From Reichenbachiella sp. (GTDB lineage: Bacteria; Bacteroidota; Bacteroidia; Cytophagales; Cyclobacteriaceae): 64,000 nucleotides of DNA. The notes beneath the pieces were generated by a model. It was not told the origin of the DNA. It did not search any database and worked only from the letters and a program-made list of their open reading frames with translations. The stretch lies in assembly GCF_033344935.1 (NCBI RefSeq), contig NZ_JAWPMM010000001.1, positions 4,770,115 to 4,834,114 on the forward strand, in the 5' to 3' direction. Position numbers and translations under genes: made by a program. Positions 45,739 through 55,842 of this stretch are shown here, piece after piece. Each line of letters starts with the position of its first letter. Positions within the stretch are counted from its first letter, which is position 1.

Positions 45739-45746
45739 TACATTTG
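45739..45746 (+). promoter_or_regulatory. -7 promoter box for the DUF1801 gene
   Basis: TACATTTG is a perfect TAnnTTTG match, 28 bases before the ATG at 45775. A TTTA at 45712-45715, 23 bases upstream, is a weak -33 candidate. Confidence 0.4.
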
Positions 45747-45774
45747 ACCAATAAATGCCATCAACTAAGATCAA

Positions 45775-46146
45775 ATGACAGATGTCGCCACATATATAGC
45801 AGACTTTGAGGGTCCTCAAAAAAAACTATTGCGTGTATTGCACGAACTTATTTTGAATCAATTTGACCTACAAGCCAAAATCAGATATCGCATCCCATTC
45901 TACTACAACAAGAGCTGGATTTGCTATTTGAATCCTATAAAAAAAGATGGTGTTGAGCTGTGCTTCTTACGGGCCAATGAGCTTTCCAATGAAAATGGAG
46001 CATTAGATTTCAAAGACCGAAAACAAGTCGCCGGTATTTCCTACTTCAGCCTTGAAGAAATTGATGAAAGAGTATTGAATCCGATCATTCAGGAAGCACT
46101 CATTTTGGATGAAACCGTAAAGTATGCCTCGAAACGGAAGAAATAA
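45775..46146 (+). CDS. DUF1801 domain protein
   Basis: A 123-residue soluble protein of the DUF1801 (YdhG-like) family: ATYIADFEGPQKKLLRVLHELIL, then KIRYRIPFYY and the WICYLNPIKKDGVELCF strand region fit the fold, which resembles iron chaperone frataxin-like or MM3350-like proteins. Function is not established. The gene is divergent from the FtsX-type permease and lies 81 bases upstream of the giant surface protein gene. Confidence 0.8.
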   Translation: MTDVATYIADFEGPQKKLLRVLHELILNQFDLQAKIRYRIPFYYNKSWICYLNPIKKDGVELCFLRANELSNENGALDFKDRKQVAGISYFSLEEIDERVLNPIIQEALILDETVKYASKRKK

Positions 46147-46200
46147 TAAAAGGATAATGAAGACGATGGCCAACCCCTTATTTGAGATCAGCAATTATCA

Positions 46201-46223
46201 GTATTTTAGTCCTCGTATTTTAG
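46201..46223 (+). promoter_or_regulatory. repeated GTATTTTAG before the giant surface protein
   Basis: GTATTTTAG occurs at 46201-46209 and 46215-46223, 14 bases apart, ending four bases before the ATG. TATTTTAG is a poor match to TAnnTTTG (it lacks the final G in place), so this is a tentative promoter pair only. Confidence 0.25.
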
Positions 46224-46227
46224 CCAT

Positions 46228-49200
46228 ATGAAGCACTTACTTACCCTTCTTGCTCTGCTCGCCATTCAGGTAGCTATTGCCCAGGTCAATGATGATTTTT
46301 CTGATGGGGATTTTAGCAATAATCCAGCGTGGAGCGGGGATACAGGAGACTTTGTGGTTTCTGCGAATGAACTCCAACTAAACGCGGGTGTTGCTGGTGA
46401 ATCTCATCTAACTATACCGAACACAACAATAGACAATACAATTTGGGAGTTTTCAGTCAAATTAGATTTTGGAACATCAAGTCAAAACAGGGCATATATA
46501 TACTTGGTGTCTGACATTGATAACCTTCAAGCCAATGTGAACGGATACTACGTTTTGGTCGGAAATTCATCTGATGAAATAAGTCTGTATAGACAAGATG
46601 CTACAACCACATCAGTCGAAATTATAGATGGAACCGATGCTACCGTCGAAACACCTCCCACCAATGTACGAATAAGAGTGACCCGAGATGCTCTGGGTAA
46701 TTGGGAATTGTTGCGAGATTTATCTGGAGGTACTTCATTCACGTCAGAAGGAACAGTATTTGATGACACCTATACGTCAACAGCATTTTTTGGAGTCCTA
46801 TGTGACTATTCTGTAGGTAATATTAAAGGTTTCATATATGATAATATCTCCATTGGATTTGCTGTATCCACTTTAACCTTGGAAGGAACCAATATGATCA
46901 GGGCAAAATTCAACCAAAATGTACATGAATCCACTGCGGAGGATGTGTCAAATTATTCACTAAACAATGGTTTTGGCCAACCTACATCAGCGGAAAGAGA
47001 TTTAACTAATCATGATGAGGTGCTATTAACCTTTGATAGTGATTTTTCAAATAATAGCTTCATTCTTTCCGTGGATCAAGTTGAAAATGCCTCTCAGGAT
47101 GAAATTATTTCGAACCAAGACAAAGGATTCAAAGCTGAAGTCCAAACACCCTTCAGAAATATCGTCATCAATGAATTTATGGCGGATCCAAATCCTGTGG
47201 TAGCACTGCCAGATGCTGAATATGTGGAGTTATACAATACCTCAGACTATTCCATCAATGTTGCTGAGTTTACCTTAGATGGTGAGTCATTGACTGATTT
47301 TATTTTGATGCCCGATACATATGTTACGCTTACTGACAATTCCAATATTGGATTATTTTCTGGCGATGTTATCGGTCTAGAAAACCTTTCATTGAGCAAT
47401 ACAGGAAAATCACTCCTACTCAATGACAATCTGGGCAATTTGGTAGATAGTGTAACCTACAAAGCAGCAAATGTTATCGGCGGTTATTCTCTCGAACAAA
47501 TCAATCCCGAACTGCTGTGCAGCACAGAAAACAACTGGATAGCATCCAATCATGCAGATGGTGGCACACCTGGAACACAAAACAGCGTGTACGACAATAG
47601 CCCAGACATCACCGGTCCAAACCTTATCGACTTTATTGCTACCGATCCAAACACATTTCGCCTCACCTTCGACGAACCTATGGATGAAACCTCACTCAGT
47701 AGTGGCACCTATACTTTCGACAATGGCATCACTGAAAATGGAATTTCATCATCCACTTATACCGCTCAGATCGCTGTGACTCCCACCTTGACGAGTGATG
47801 TAAATTATACTGTAACCGTAACTGGAGCGAAGGACTGTGCTCAAAACGATATTCAAACTAATACCCTCTCCTATACCTATGATACCAATCCTCCTGTACT
47901 TGATCATATCGTAGTAAAAACTGCCAATCAAATAGAAGTTGTTTTCAATGAAAACTTGAACAAGGACATTGCCGAGACGGAGAGCAACTATACCTCCGAT
48001 CATTCGGGCATGCATCCTACTTCTGCCATTAGGGATGACGTGGACTTTTCCACTGTGAGTCTGATTTTTGCAGACGATTTTGTGCTCGATGTAGAAAATA
48101 CGCTAACCATTGAGAATTTGCAGGACATACCAGGTAATGCCTTGGCCGCAGCATTGACTCCTACCTTTACCTTGAGTCAGCAAATTGATACCGTACAAGT
48201 AATGGGCATCAACCTGCTGGACATCTATTTCAAACAAGATCTAGATGTGACAAGTGCTAGCACCTCAGGCAATTACTCGGTGGATGATGGTGTGGGTAGT
48301 GCCTCTACTGCCTTTGTGGATAGTCAGGATGATCGTTTGGTTCATTTGGCCTTTGCCAATAATTTCGACGACAACAAAGCATTGACCCTCTCGGTAAGTG
48401 GCGTGATGAATGCAGATTCTGATCTCCTCACTACTCCGGATATTTCCTTCATTTACGACACCTCATCTCCAAAACTCGATACGGTAGAGGTTTTGTCATC
48501 AACCTCCTTGGCCGTTGTATTTACAGAAAAAGTGGGCAAACAATCAGCCGAGTCCAAAGAGAACTATGAGTACGAAGATATTTTCCCCATCGACGCCTCA
48601 CTAGAAGCAGATCAACGAACTGTCATTTTGGAATTTGAAGAGGCATTTGAAAGAGAAGTAGTATTCGAATTGCTGATTGATGAAGTCAAAGACCTGTATG
48701 GCAATGAGATAAAAACCAGGCTCAAACAAGAATTTGTCTACGATGTATTCGCACCAGAATTGGACAGCATCATTGTAAAATCTCCAAATGAAATAATTCT
48801 TTGGTTCAATGAAAAAGTGGATCAAACCACTGCTGAAACTGCTGCCAATTATATGATAGGAGAAGGTATCGGTCAACCAACTACAGCCATTCAAAATCCT
48901 GAGTTTCAATACCTGGTGACCTTGGAATTTTCGAGCGACCTACCAGAAATGGCAGCCATCAGTTTGGCCATTTCAACAATGTTGGACCAGAGAAATAATG
49001 CTTTATCGAAAGCTATTACAAGTACTTTCGACTACCATATTTTCTACGTTGGTATGATCAATCCTGTGAGCCAAAATCAGATTGAAATTGAATTTAATAA
49101 GACTCCTTCCACTGGAACCAGAGCTACATTGGCCAACTATACCTTGAATGGCCACACCGCCTCTACGGTCAACTTTACATCCGATCGCATGGCCACGGTT

Positions 49201-51516
49201 ACTTTCGATCATGCTGTAAATGATAACTCAAGCAATACGCTAAACATTGAACATGTTACCCAAAACTCCAATCCAATTTCAATAAATAATTATGTCTTTA
49301 ATTTTGATAGCCGAGTCTTGACCGGCAGACTTGTGGGTAATCGAACGGTTGAGATTGAATTCGAAATAGGACTTGATCAAGGACAGGTTTTGTCTCTATC
49401 CAATTTTACCGCTTCACCTACTTTGGGTAATTGTGTTGCAGCAATTATTGACCCTGACGACTCAGAAAAACTTAGACTAACCTTCGAGCAAGCACTTGCT
49501 CCTGACGTGGCTTATAAAATTTCCTGGCAGGATCTATTCAATGAATTTGAACACAGGTTACCAGATTATTTCAGCACGGTGATCAATGATCAAACTGCTC
49601 CATCGGTAGCCGAGTATCTTGTTTTGAATGAAGACAAGATATGGATAAAGTACAGTGAACCCTTGAACGAAATCTCCGCTGAATTCTCTCTTAATTATGA
49701 AATCACACCGACCCTTGGGCATCCTTTTGAAGCCAAATACACAGCCTCTGACTCTTCTGTTTTACTAACGTTTTCTTCCTCCTTGTTGGAAGCAACCAAC
49801 TATACGTTGACAATCGACAATATTGAAGATCTTTCCGACAACGCCCTATTTGATTATAATATCGCATTCTCTTATACAGCACCTGATATTCCAAATTTTG
49901 GGGATCTAATTATTACAGAAATCATGGCTGACCCCTCGCCATCTGTAGGCCTTCCTGAAGTGGAGTATGTGGAAATTTTCAATACTACTTCCGAGGAGAT
50001 TTCGCTTACAGGCCTAATTGTAGTGGATGCGAGTGGCTATGTCATATTAACGGAGGGGAGTATTTCTGCCAACCAATATTTAGTATTGACCTCCACTTCA
50101 GGGGCCTCACAATTGCATGGAGTTAATGTACTAGGAATCTCCAGTTTTCCATCCTTAAACAATACTGGCGAATCCCTTTCTCTTTACTATGGCTCCTCCC
50201 AAATTTTTAGTGCCTCGTATGCTTCCGATTGGTATAAAGACAGTGAAAAATCTGATGGTGGCTGGTCTCTCGAAATGATTGACACCGACAATCCCTGTGG
50301 TGAAAAAGCCAACTGGAGCGCATCGACTGATGCTATAGGAGGAACGCCAGGACGAGCCAATTCCATACAAGCATCAAATCCAGACAACTTTGGCCCAGAA
50401 CTTATTCAAGCTTTAGCTATCACACCAGACAGCTTGCATTTGACGCTAAATGAAAGGCTACATCCAGATAGTTTTGAACAAGCAAAAATTCAGCTTGAAC
50501 CTGCACTGTCGATCTCTTCACAGCATTTGTTTCATCCTATTTTCGATAAAGTGGCGGTATCTTTAGGGGAACCGGTTAGTCCAGGCCAATCCTACGAAGT
50601 CACATTGACGCAAGTCTCAGATTGCAAACAAAACTTAATCAGTATAGACCATCAAACGGTTCGCTTTCAACTTCCTGAAGAAGCAGAAGCTCAGGATATC
50701 GTAATCAATGAAGTACTTTTTAACCCAAGATCCAATGAAGTCGATTTTGTAGAGATTTATAACAAATCAGACAAAGCCATTGATTTGAAAGATTGGCGGC
50801 TGGCCGACAAATTGAGTGACCAAAAAATCATCTCCTCCGACCATTTTGTCATTTATCCATCAGAGTATCTAGCCCTTACGCCAGATCCAGATGTACTGAA
50901 TTCAGCCTATTCCAATGGTGACTACACACGCATGCGAGCTATGAACAGTTTTCCGAGCTTATCAGATACGGAAGATTCTGTAATTCTTATTACTGATCAA
51001 GGACTTATCGTTGATCAAATGGAATACAAAGACGACTATCATTTCAACTTACTTGATGATGACGAAGGTGTTTCTTTAGAACGAGTCGCATTTGAGGTAG
51101 AAAGCACCAATCCCGACAGCTGGAGGTCAGCCGCCAGTACCGTTGGATTTGCAACCCCAGGTGTAGTCAACTCACAATTGCAAGCTGCCAATCAATCATC
51201 AGCTACTGTGTCGATCGAACCTAAAGTTTTCGTACCCGACAATACTGGCATGAATGATTTTACAACTATTAGTTATCTACTCAATCAAGCTGGAAACTTT
51301 GCCAATGTTCACATCTATTCTTCGCATGGTGTTTTGATTAAGACACTGGCTGAAGGTGAACTGCTGGCTACCAATGGTTTTTTCACATGGGATGGAATCA
51401 CTGACAATGGCAGTCTGGCTTCAGTCGGTTACTATGTGGTTGTATTTGAAATATTCGATGGACAAGGTAATAAATCCCTTCAAAAAGAAACAGTAGTACT
51501 CGGAGCTAGATTTTAG
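46228..51516 (+). CDS. giant secreted surface protein with lamin-tail and Ig-like repeats
   Basis: A 1762-residue exported protein. Signal peptide ends at about residue 18-19 (VAIAQ). A jelly-roll-like N-terminal domain (20-215) is followed by an Ig-like repeat. Three lamin-tail domains are seen: near residue 311 (IVINEFMADPNPVVALPDAEYVELYN), near 1227 (LIITEIMADPSPSVGLPEVEYVEIFN) and near 1490 (IVINEVLFNPRSNEVDFVEIYN). Between them lie about ten SbsA-like Ig modules, each with an Asn-Tyr-rich strand such as SNYSLNNG or ANYTLNG followed by LTFxxxF. The C-terminal 100 residues end in a FlgD-like Ig fold (FFTWDGITDNGSLASVGYYVVVFEIFDGQG) that may serve as a T9SS export signal. Adhesin or surface-structure role is inferred. 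Confidence 0.85.
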   Translation: MKHLLTLLALLAIQVAIAQVNDDFSDGDFSNNPAWSGDTGDFVVSANELQLNAGVAGESHLTIPNTTIDNTIWEFSVKLDFGTSSQNRAYIYLVSDIDNLQANVNGYYVLVGNSSDEISLYRQDATTTSVEIIDGTDATVETPPTNVRIRVTRDALGNWELLRDLSGGTSFTSEGTVFDDTYTSTAFFGVLCDYSVGNIKGFIYDNISIGFAVSTLTLEGTNMIRAKFNQNVHESTAEDVSNYSLNNGFGQPTSAERDLTNHDEVLLTFDSDFSNNSFILSVDQVENASQDEIISNQDKGFKAEVQTPFRNIVINEFMADPNPVVALPDAEYVELYNTSDYSINVAEFTLDGESLTDFILMPDTYVTLTDNSNIGLFSGDVIGLENLSLSNTGKSLLLNDNLGNLVDSVTYKAANVIGGYSLEQINPELLCSTENNWIASNHADGGTPGTQNSVYDNSPDITGPNLIDFIATDPNTFRLTFDEPMDETSLSSGTYTFDNGITENGISSSTYTAQIAVTPTLTSDVNYTVTVTGAKDCAQNDIQTNTLSYTYDTNPPVLDHIVVKTANQIEVVFNENLNKDIAETESNYTSDHSGMHPTSAIRDDVDFSTVSLIFADDFVLDVENTLTIENLQDIPGNALAAALTPTFTLSQQIDTVQVMGINLLDIYFKQDLDVTSASTSGNYSVDDGVGSASTAFVDSQDDRLVHLAFANNFDDNKALTLSVSGVMNADSDLLTTPDISFIYDTSSPKLDTVEVLSSTSLAVVFTEKVGKQSAESKENYEYEDIFPIDASLEADQRTVILEFEEAFEREVVFELLIDEVKDLYGNEIKTRLKQEFVYDVFAPELDSIIVKSPNEIILWFNEKVDQTTAETAANYMIGEGIGQPTTAIQNPEFQYLVTLEFSSDLPEMAAISLAISTMLDQRNNALSKAITSTFDYHIFYVGMINPVSQNQIEIEFNKTPSTGTRATLANYTLNGHTASTVNFTSDRMATVTFDHAVNDNSSNTLNIEHVTQNSNPISINNYVFNFDSRVLTGRLVGNRTVEIEFEIGLDQGQVLSLSNFTASPTLGNCVAAIIDPDDSEKLRLTFEQALAPDVAYKISWQDLFNEFEHRLPDYFSTVINDQTAPSVAEYLVLNEDKIWIKYSEPLNEISAEFSLNYEITPTLGHPFEAKYTASDSSVLLTFSSSLLEATNYTLTIDNIEDLSDNALFDYNIAFSYTAPDIPNFGDLIITEIMADPSPSVGLPEVEYVEIFNTTSEEISLTGLIVVDASGYVILTEGSISANQYLVLTSTSGASQLHGVNVLGISSFPSLNNTGESLSLYYGSSQIFSASYASDWYKDSEKSDGGWSLEMIDTDNPCGEKANWSASTDAIGGTPGRANSIQASNPDNFGPELIQALAITPDSLHLTLNERLHPDSFEQAKIQLEPALSISSQHLFHPIFDKVAVSLGEPVSPGQSYEVTLTQVSDCKQNLISIDHQTVRFQLPEEAEAQDIVINEVLFNPRSNEVDFVEIYNKSDKAIDLKDWRLADKLSDQKIISSDHFVIYPSEYLALTPDPDVLNSAYSNGDYTRMRAMNSFPSLSDTEDSVILITDQGLIVDQMEYKDDYHFNLLDDDEGVSLERVAFEVESTNPDSWRSAASTVGFATPGVVNSQLQAANQSSATVSIEPKVFVPDNTGMNDFTTISYLLNQAGNFANVHIYSSHGVLIKTLAEGELLATNGFFTWDGITDNGSLASVGYYVVVFEIFDGQGNKSLQKETVVLGARF

Positions 51517-51535
51517 GACTTTTGCAGTATAGAAT

Positions 51536-51554
51536 TTCATTTTTAGGAGAATCC
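51536..51554 (+). repeat. 19-base sequence identical to 9844-9862
   Basis: TTCATTTTTAGGAGAATCC occurs identically at 9844-9862 and here, both in intergenic DNA right after envelope-protein genes. Here it is part of a TTAGG/CCTAA hairpin (51543-51559). By random expectation such an identity in 64 kb is unlikely. Confidence 0.5.
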
Positions 51555-51647
51555 CCTAATTGATATTTACGGTTTTACTCTATTTCAGCTCTGCCCATAA
51601 TACCACAATTTTGCTATACACAAGATCAGTTTAAAAACTCACCAGCT

Positions 51648-51797
51648 ATGAGTATTTCGCAATCTTTAGTATCAAAGGGAATTAGGTTGCTCTTCAGCAA
51701 TGAAGAGAATGTTTGGTATGCCGTCATAGGAGAGCGAAAAAAATATCTTGGCAGCGAACAAGATTGTAGGGTGTTTTTAAGGGAACTTAAGAACTAG
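51648..51797 (+). CDS. 49-residue small protein of unknown function
   Basis: ATG at 51648 opens 49 codons ending in TAG at 51795-51797. The peptide (MSISQSLVSKGIRLLFSNEE, then NVWYAVIGERKKYLGSEQDC, ending RVFLRELKN) looks like a folded small protein: amphipathic start, a WYAVIGERKKYLG hairpin-like part and a basic helix. A possible promoter CAATTTTG (51606-51613, seven of eight) lies 34 bases upstream with TTTC 19 bases before it. A strong terminator follows 25 bases after the stop. Promoter, ORF and terminator all fit a real gene. It is not a copy of any known family that I can name. Confidence 0.55.
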   Translation: MSISQSLVSKGIRLLFSNEENVWYAVIGERKKYLGSEQDCRVFLRELKN

Positions 51798-51821
51798 GTA
51801 AATTGAGGATGTTCGCTTATG

Positions 51822-51852
51822 AAAGCACGAGTCGCGAGTCTCGTGCTTTTTT
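51822..51852. terminator. strong bidirectional terminator
   Basis: AAAGCACGAG (51822-51831) pairs perfectly with CTCGTGCTTT (51840-51849), ten base pairs, followed by T residues on the plus strand. It ends the 49-residue ORF transcript and overlaps the end of the convergent gene at 51851. Confidence 0.85.
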
Positions 51853-52645
51853 ATTCCTCTTCCAGTTCCTTGAGGTGCTCGTAGTACTTTTTGATGGCGT
51901 CAGGCAACAACTTAATCAACTGATATTCGGAACAATCCGCCACATATTGAACCGTCAATCCTGAATACTGGATAAAATCTCGATAATAGTAATCATCAAA
52001 ATACTCATTGATTTGATCGAATGCTTGATCCAGATTCGACTTAGCCTCTTCATAAACCAGATCATCAGCTTGCATTTGCTTCAGATATAAATAATTCTTC
52101 TTTTCCTCTTTGTAGCTTTTACTAAAAGCCCGATACAGAGCGGTCATAGGACTAGCCACTGCACCCAATCCCATATGATAATCTTTCTCTGCAGGTTTGT
52201 TAGAGTACTTCACGCCAGGAACGTAATAAACCTCACGTTCCGGTTGTTTGATGATGGTATTGGCTTGATAATCAGAGGTAATTTCTACATCATCGAGAAT
52301 AATGGTACTTCTATGCATAGCCAGAATTACTTTTTGCACTTGATCCACATTAGTTATCACCATGGATAGGGAATCGTATCCTACCAAACGAAAATGCAAA
52401 GTATCAAGGTGATCGATTTCAAACTCAAATCGACCTTCGTGAGTGGTAGTGGTGCCCAAATGCTCTTCTAGGTAAACATGGACATTGGCCAATTCTTCCA
52501 GGCTCATGCCGTCGAGTATTTGCCCATGTACGGTTATTTTTTGTGCCGAAGAATGGTAAAAGCAAAAGAGCAGGAGCATAAACCCCAACAGTTTGGGCAC
52601 AAAAAAAACGGGCATTCTCGTACTCCAGCTCATTTGTTGCATCAA
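51851..52645 (-). CDS. exported carboxypeptidase-regulatory-like domain protein
   Basis: A 264-residue exported protein. The N-terminus is long, with a hydrophobic segment KLLGFMLLLFCFYHSSAQ serving as signal; translation may begin at the second strong Met (52615) which gives a shorter n-region. The CarboxypepD_reg-like domain follows (ITVHGQILDGMSLEELANVHVYLEEHLGTTTTHEGRFEF), then a helical part rich in Tyr, Asp and Glu ending LKELEEE. It has the same layout as the protein at 25977-26606 but is longer. Role unknown. Confidence 0.72.
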   Translation of the reverse strand: MMQQMSWSTRMPVFFVPKLLGFMLLLFCFYHSSAQKITVHGQILDGMSLEELANVHVYLEEHLGTTTTHEGRFEFEIDHLDTLHFRLVGYDSLSMVITNVDQVQKVILAMHRSTIILDDVEITSDYQANTIIKQPEREVYYVPGVKYSNKPAEKDYHMGLGAVASPMTALYRAFSKSYKEEKKNYLYLKQMQADDLVYEEAKSNLDQAFDQINEYFDDYYYRDFIQYSGLTVQYVADCSEYQLIKLLPDAIKKYYEHLKELEEE

Positions 52646-52700
52646 ACAACTAATGCCAGGTAAGTATCTGAGGATGCCCGTTGGTATAAAATTTTAGCTT

Positions 52701-53690
52701 TTAACTTTTTGGCTTCTTGCTAGAGCCTGAGCTTTTAGGCTTCGAAATAGACTCTCTCATCTCAGTATCTGCCTTGATGTTGTCCATTTTGTAATAATCC
52801 ATGATGCCCAAGTTGCCATCAATGAAAGCTTGCGCCATTGCTTTAGGTATTTCAGCCTCCGCTTCGATTACCTTGGCTCTCGCTTCCTGTGCTTTGGCTT
52901 TCATTTCTTGCTCTACGGCCACCGCCATCGCTCTTCTTTCTTCAGCTTTAGCTTCAGCTACTTTCAAATCGGCTGCCGCTTGATCCGTTTGAAGATCGGC
53001 TCCAATATTTTTTCCTACATCTACATCGGCAATATCAATAGACAGGATTTCGAACGCAGTACCTGCATCCAAGCCTCTGGTCAGTACCAATTTCGATATT
53101 TTATCTGGGTTTTCAAGTACCTCTTTGTGTGTGACAGCCGAACCAATCGACGTCACAATACCCTCGCCTACTCGAGCCAAGATTGTGTCTTCACCAGCAC
53201 CCCCTACAAGTTGAGCCAAGTTTGCTCTAACCGTCACTCTCGCTACAGCGATCAACTGAATACCGTCAGACGCAACTGCCGCTACTCTTGGTGTGGTAAT
53301 TACTTTAGGGTTCACAGAAATCTGTACCGCTTCGAATACATCTCTACCTGCCAAATCAATCGCAGCCGCTTGGTTGAATTCCAAAGCAATGTTGGCTTTA
53401 TCAGCCGAAATCAAGGCTTTGATTACGCTAGGCACATTGCCTCCCGCGAGGTAGTGCGTTTCTAATTCATTTGAAGTAACCGTAAGGCCTGCTTTTGTCG
53501 CCGTAATTAAAGAATTAACAACTAACGATGGTGGCACTTTTCTTATTCGCATAAACACGAGCTCAGCCAAACCTACCCGAACATTAGAAAATACAGCAGT
53601 GATCCAAAGGTTAACCGGAACAAAATATAGGAAGGTGAAAAATAGGATAATCGCCCCAAAGAGCGAAATTATCATCATCATACTACTCAT
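52701..53690 (-). CDS. floA: flotillin-like protein FloA
   Basis: A 329-residue FloA (YqfA/DUF4 type) flotillin that forms membrane microdomains. It starts with a hydrophobic hairpin (residues 5-30), then [21 protein letters not shown], the SPFH-like core, and an Ala/Glu-rich helical stretch ([21 protein letters not shown]) that oligomerises, ending [29 protein letters not shown], the family tail. It is followed by nothing on the same strand for 55 bases; upstream, nine bases away, is the NfeD partner, as in many Bacteroidota and Firmicutes. Confidence 0.95.
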   Translation of the reverse strand: MSSMMMIISLFGAIILFFTFLYFVPVNLWITAVFSNVRVGLAELVFMRIRKVPPSLVVNSLITATKAGLTVTSNELETHYLAGGNVPSVIKALISADKANIALEFNQAAAIDLAGRDVFEAVQISVNPKVITTPRVAAVASDGIQLIAVARVTVRANLAQLVGGAGEDTILARVGEGIVTSIGSAVTHKEVLENPDKISKLVLTRGLDAGTAFEILSIDIADVDVGKNIGADLQTDQAAADLKVAEAKAEERRAMAVAVEQEMKAKAQEARAKVIEAEAEIPKAMAQAFIDGNLGIMDYYKMDNIKADTEMRESISKPKSSGSSKKPKS

Positions 53691-53698
53691 TATAGGTA

Positions 53699-54169
53699 TT
53701 AGTTTATTGGTTCTACAATTATTTTATTTCGCTCCAACTTGATGATTTTAATCGCTGTGTTTTCCAACACAAATGGACCAAGCGAAGACACTTCATATTC
53801 TTTATTATCAAATTCAGCTTTTCCAACAGGCTTCAGGGAAGAAATACACTTGCCTTCCTGACCTATCTCGAGTGCTGAAGTTAATCCCTCATTTACGGGA
53901 GTTTTCATTACACTTTTATTGGAAAATTTATTCCAAGCCCCAGATTTAAAACTCAAAATAATCGCTGTCAAACCTGCAGCCATAGATACTGCCAGCACGA
54001 TATGCCCAGTGTCTACTCCGTATAATTCATAACTTCTATATACTCCGTATACACCCACCAAAAACCCTAAAATGCCAACGATAGTTGTGCCAGGCACAAA
54101 AATGATCTCAACGATGATCAAAGATATCCCTGCTAAAATCAAAAACGCTATAAGAAAATAGTCTAGCAA
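53699..54169 (-). CDS. NfeD family membrane protein
   Basis: A 156-residue short NfeD protein: about four membrane helices in residues 1-80, then a soluble OB-fold (about 95-156, [35 protein letters not shown]) that is the NfeD C-terminal domain. It pairs with flotillin in the same transcript, nine bases upstream of floA. The start is TTG at 54169 ([10 protein letters not shown]); no ATG or GTG is found in the region upstream in frame, which makes a low-efficiency start likely. Confidence 0.88.
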   Translation of the reverse strand: MLDYFLIAFLILAGISLIIVEIIFVPGTTIVGILGFLVGVYGVYRSYELYGVDTGHIVLAVSMAAGLTAIILSFKSGAWNKFSNKSVMKTPVNEGLTSALEIGQEGKCISSLKPVGKAEFDNKEYEVSSLGPFVLENTAIKIIKLERNKIIVEPIN

Positions 54170-54207
54170 TATTGGTGGTTTAAAATTAGTATTCGAATAT
54201 ACAATAT

Positions 54208-54232
54208 AGGGGTGAGTTTCAACTCAACCCCT
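54208..54232 (-). terminator. hairpin after proS
   Basis: AGGGGT-GAGTT and AACTC-A-ACCCCT form a stem of about ten pairs with one bulge, within 10-30 bases after the proS stop on the minus strand. A long T-tract is lacking, so it is a moderate call. Confidence 0.5.
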
Positions 54233-54239
54233 CTTGTTT

Positions 54240-55724
54240 TTAATACGCTTTCGCAAATACTACTCTTCCTTTTGAAGGCTTACCTGAGTACACGCATTTT
54301 CCTTCCTCTAGTTTCTGATCTATCGGAATACAACGAATGGTAGCTTTAGTTTCGTTCTTGATCTTCTCTTCTGTTTCGGCAGTACCATCCCAGTGCGCAT
54401 ATACAAACCCACCCTCTTCGCTATTGATAATCTTTTTGAACTCTTCGTAAGTATCCACTTCAAACGAATGTGAAGTTCTATAGTCCAACGCCTTTTTATA
54501 TATCGTTTCCTGGATGTTATCGAGTAATTCAGATATGCTTTGCGCAAAATTGTCATCTAGTGGCATCACGTTCTTTTCAAGCAAATCTCTTCTAGCTACT
54601 TCTACCGTGTTATTCTCTAAGTCTTTAGGCCCAATAGCAATTCTAACTGGTGTACCCTTCAATTCATACTCAGCAAATTTCCAACCTGGCTTGTGCGTCT
54701 TGCGGTTATCAAACTTTACGGTGATACCCAATTTTTTCAAATCTGCTTTTATCTTCAAAGCCACTTCAGATATTTCAGCCAATTGCTCATCACTTTTGAA
54801 GATAGGCACGATCACCACTTGGAATGGAGCCAATTTCGGAGGCAACACTAATCCTTGATCATCAGAGTGTGCCATAATCAGCGCGCCCATCAATCGTGTA
54901 CTTACTCCCCAAGAAGTACCCCACACATATTCCATTGCTCCGCCTTCTGCGTTGGCAAATTTTACATCAAACGCTTTCGCGAAATTCTGCCCTAAGAAGT
55001 GGGAGGTTCCCGCTTGTAAGGCCTTTCCATCTTGCATCAAAGCTTCAATACAATAGGTATCCTCGGCTCCAGCAAATCTTTCGCTTTCTGACTTTACTCC
55101 TCTCAATACAGGTAAGGCCAAGAAATTTTCAGCGAAATCAGCATATACGTTCATCATCTGAACGGTTTCATCAATGGCCTCTTGCTTGGTTGCGTGGGCG
55201 GTATGCCCTTCTTGCCATAAAAACTCAGCCGTTCTCAAAAACAAACGAGTTCTCATTTCCCAGCGCACCACATTGGCCCATTGATTGATCAGCAATGGCA
55301 AGTCTCTGTAAGACTGAATCCAATTTTTATATGAGTTCCAAATGATGGTTTCCGAAGTTGGTCTTACGATCAGTTCTTCCTCCAACTTAGCATCAGGATC
55401 TACTACGACTCCTTTGCCGTTCTCATCGTTTTTTAATCGATAGTGTGTTACTACCGCACATTCTTTAGCAAATCCTTCCACGTGGTCGGCTTCTTTGCTG
55501 AGATAAGATTTAGGGATGAATAAGGGAAAATAAGCATTAGAATGGCCTGTGTCTTTGAACATTTCATCCAGCGTAGCCTGCATTTTTTCCCATATGGCAA
55601 ACCCATAGGGTTTGATCACCATACAGCCTCTTACATCCGAGTTTTCAGCTAAATCTGCTTTTTTTACTAATTCATTATACCACAAAGAATAATCTTCGCT
55701 CCGCTTTGGTAATCCTTTACTCAT
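54240..55724 (-). CDS. proS: prolyl-tRNA synthetase (archaeal/eukaryotic-like type)
   Basis: A 494-residue class II ProRS that charges tRNA-Pro. It lacks the bacterial insertion domain and has the features of the shorter type found in Bacteroidota: [22 protein letters not shown] at the start, the motif 2 area [32 protein letters not shown], the [23 protein letters not shown] block and a C-terminal zinc-like domain, ending AKAY. The terminator-like hairpin follows at 54208. Confidence 0.95.
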   Translation of the reverse strand: MSKGLPKRSEDYSLWYNELVKKADLAENSDVRGCMVIKPYGFAIWEKMQATLDEMFKDTGHSNAYFPLFIPKSYLSKEADHVEGFAKECAVVTHYRLKNDENGKGVVVDPDAKLEEELIVRPTSETIIWNSYKNWIQSYRDLPLLINQWANVVRWEMRTRLFLRTAEFLWQEGHTAHATKQEAIDETVQMMNVYADFAENFLALPVLRGVKSESERFAGAEDTYCIEALMQDGKALQAGTSHFLGQNFAKAFDVKFANAEGGAMEYVWGTSWGVSTRLMGALIMAHSDDQGLVLPPKLAPFQVVIVPIFKSDEQLAEISEVALKIKADLKKLGITVKFDNRKTHKPGWKFAEYELKGTPVRIAIGPKDLENNTVEVARRDLLEKNVMPLDDNFAQSISELLDNIQETIYKKALDYRTSHSFEVDTYEEFKKIINSEEGGFVYAHWDGTAETEEKIKNETKATIRCIPIDQKLEEGKCVYSGKPSKGRVVFAKAY

Positions 55725-55779
55725 CTTGATTTCTTAAATTTGGTATGGATATTGCTTTCTTATCCGCAAAAATTGGACA

Positions 55780-55787
55780 CAAATATA
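55780..55787 (-). promoter_or_regulatory. -7 promoter box for proS
   Basis: On the minus strand the sequence reads TATATTTG, a perfect TAnnTTTG match, 55 bases before the proS ATG. ATTG on the minus strand (plus 55811-55814) is a plausible -33 at 23 bases. Confidence 0.45.
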
Positions 55788-55842
55788 ATAGGTTGTCCAG
55801 TAATTAAAATCAATGTCTTACCAATTAAACCCGGAGGTAGTT

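Noticed and set aside
52801-53465. Long plus-strand frame of 211 codons across floA
   Set aside because: It lies antisense to the well-conserved flotillin gene and has no recognisable features.
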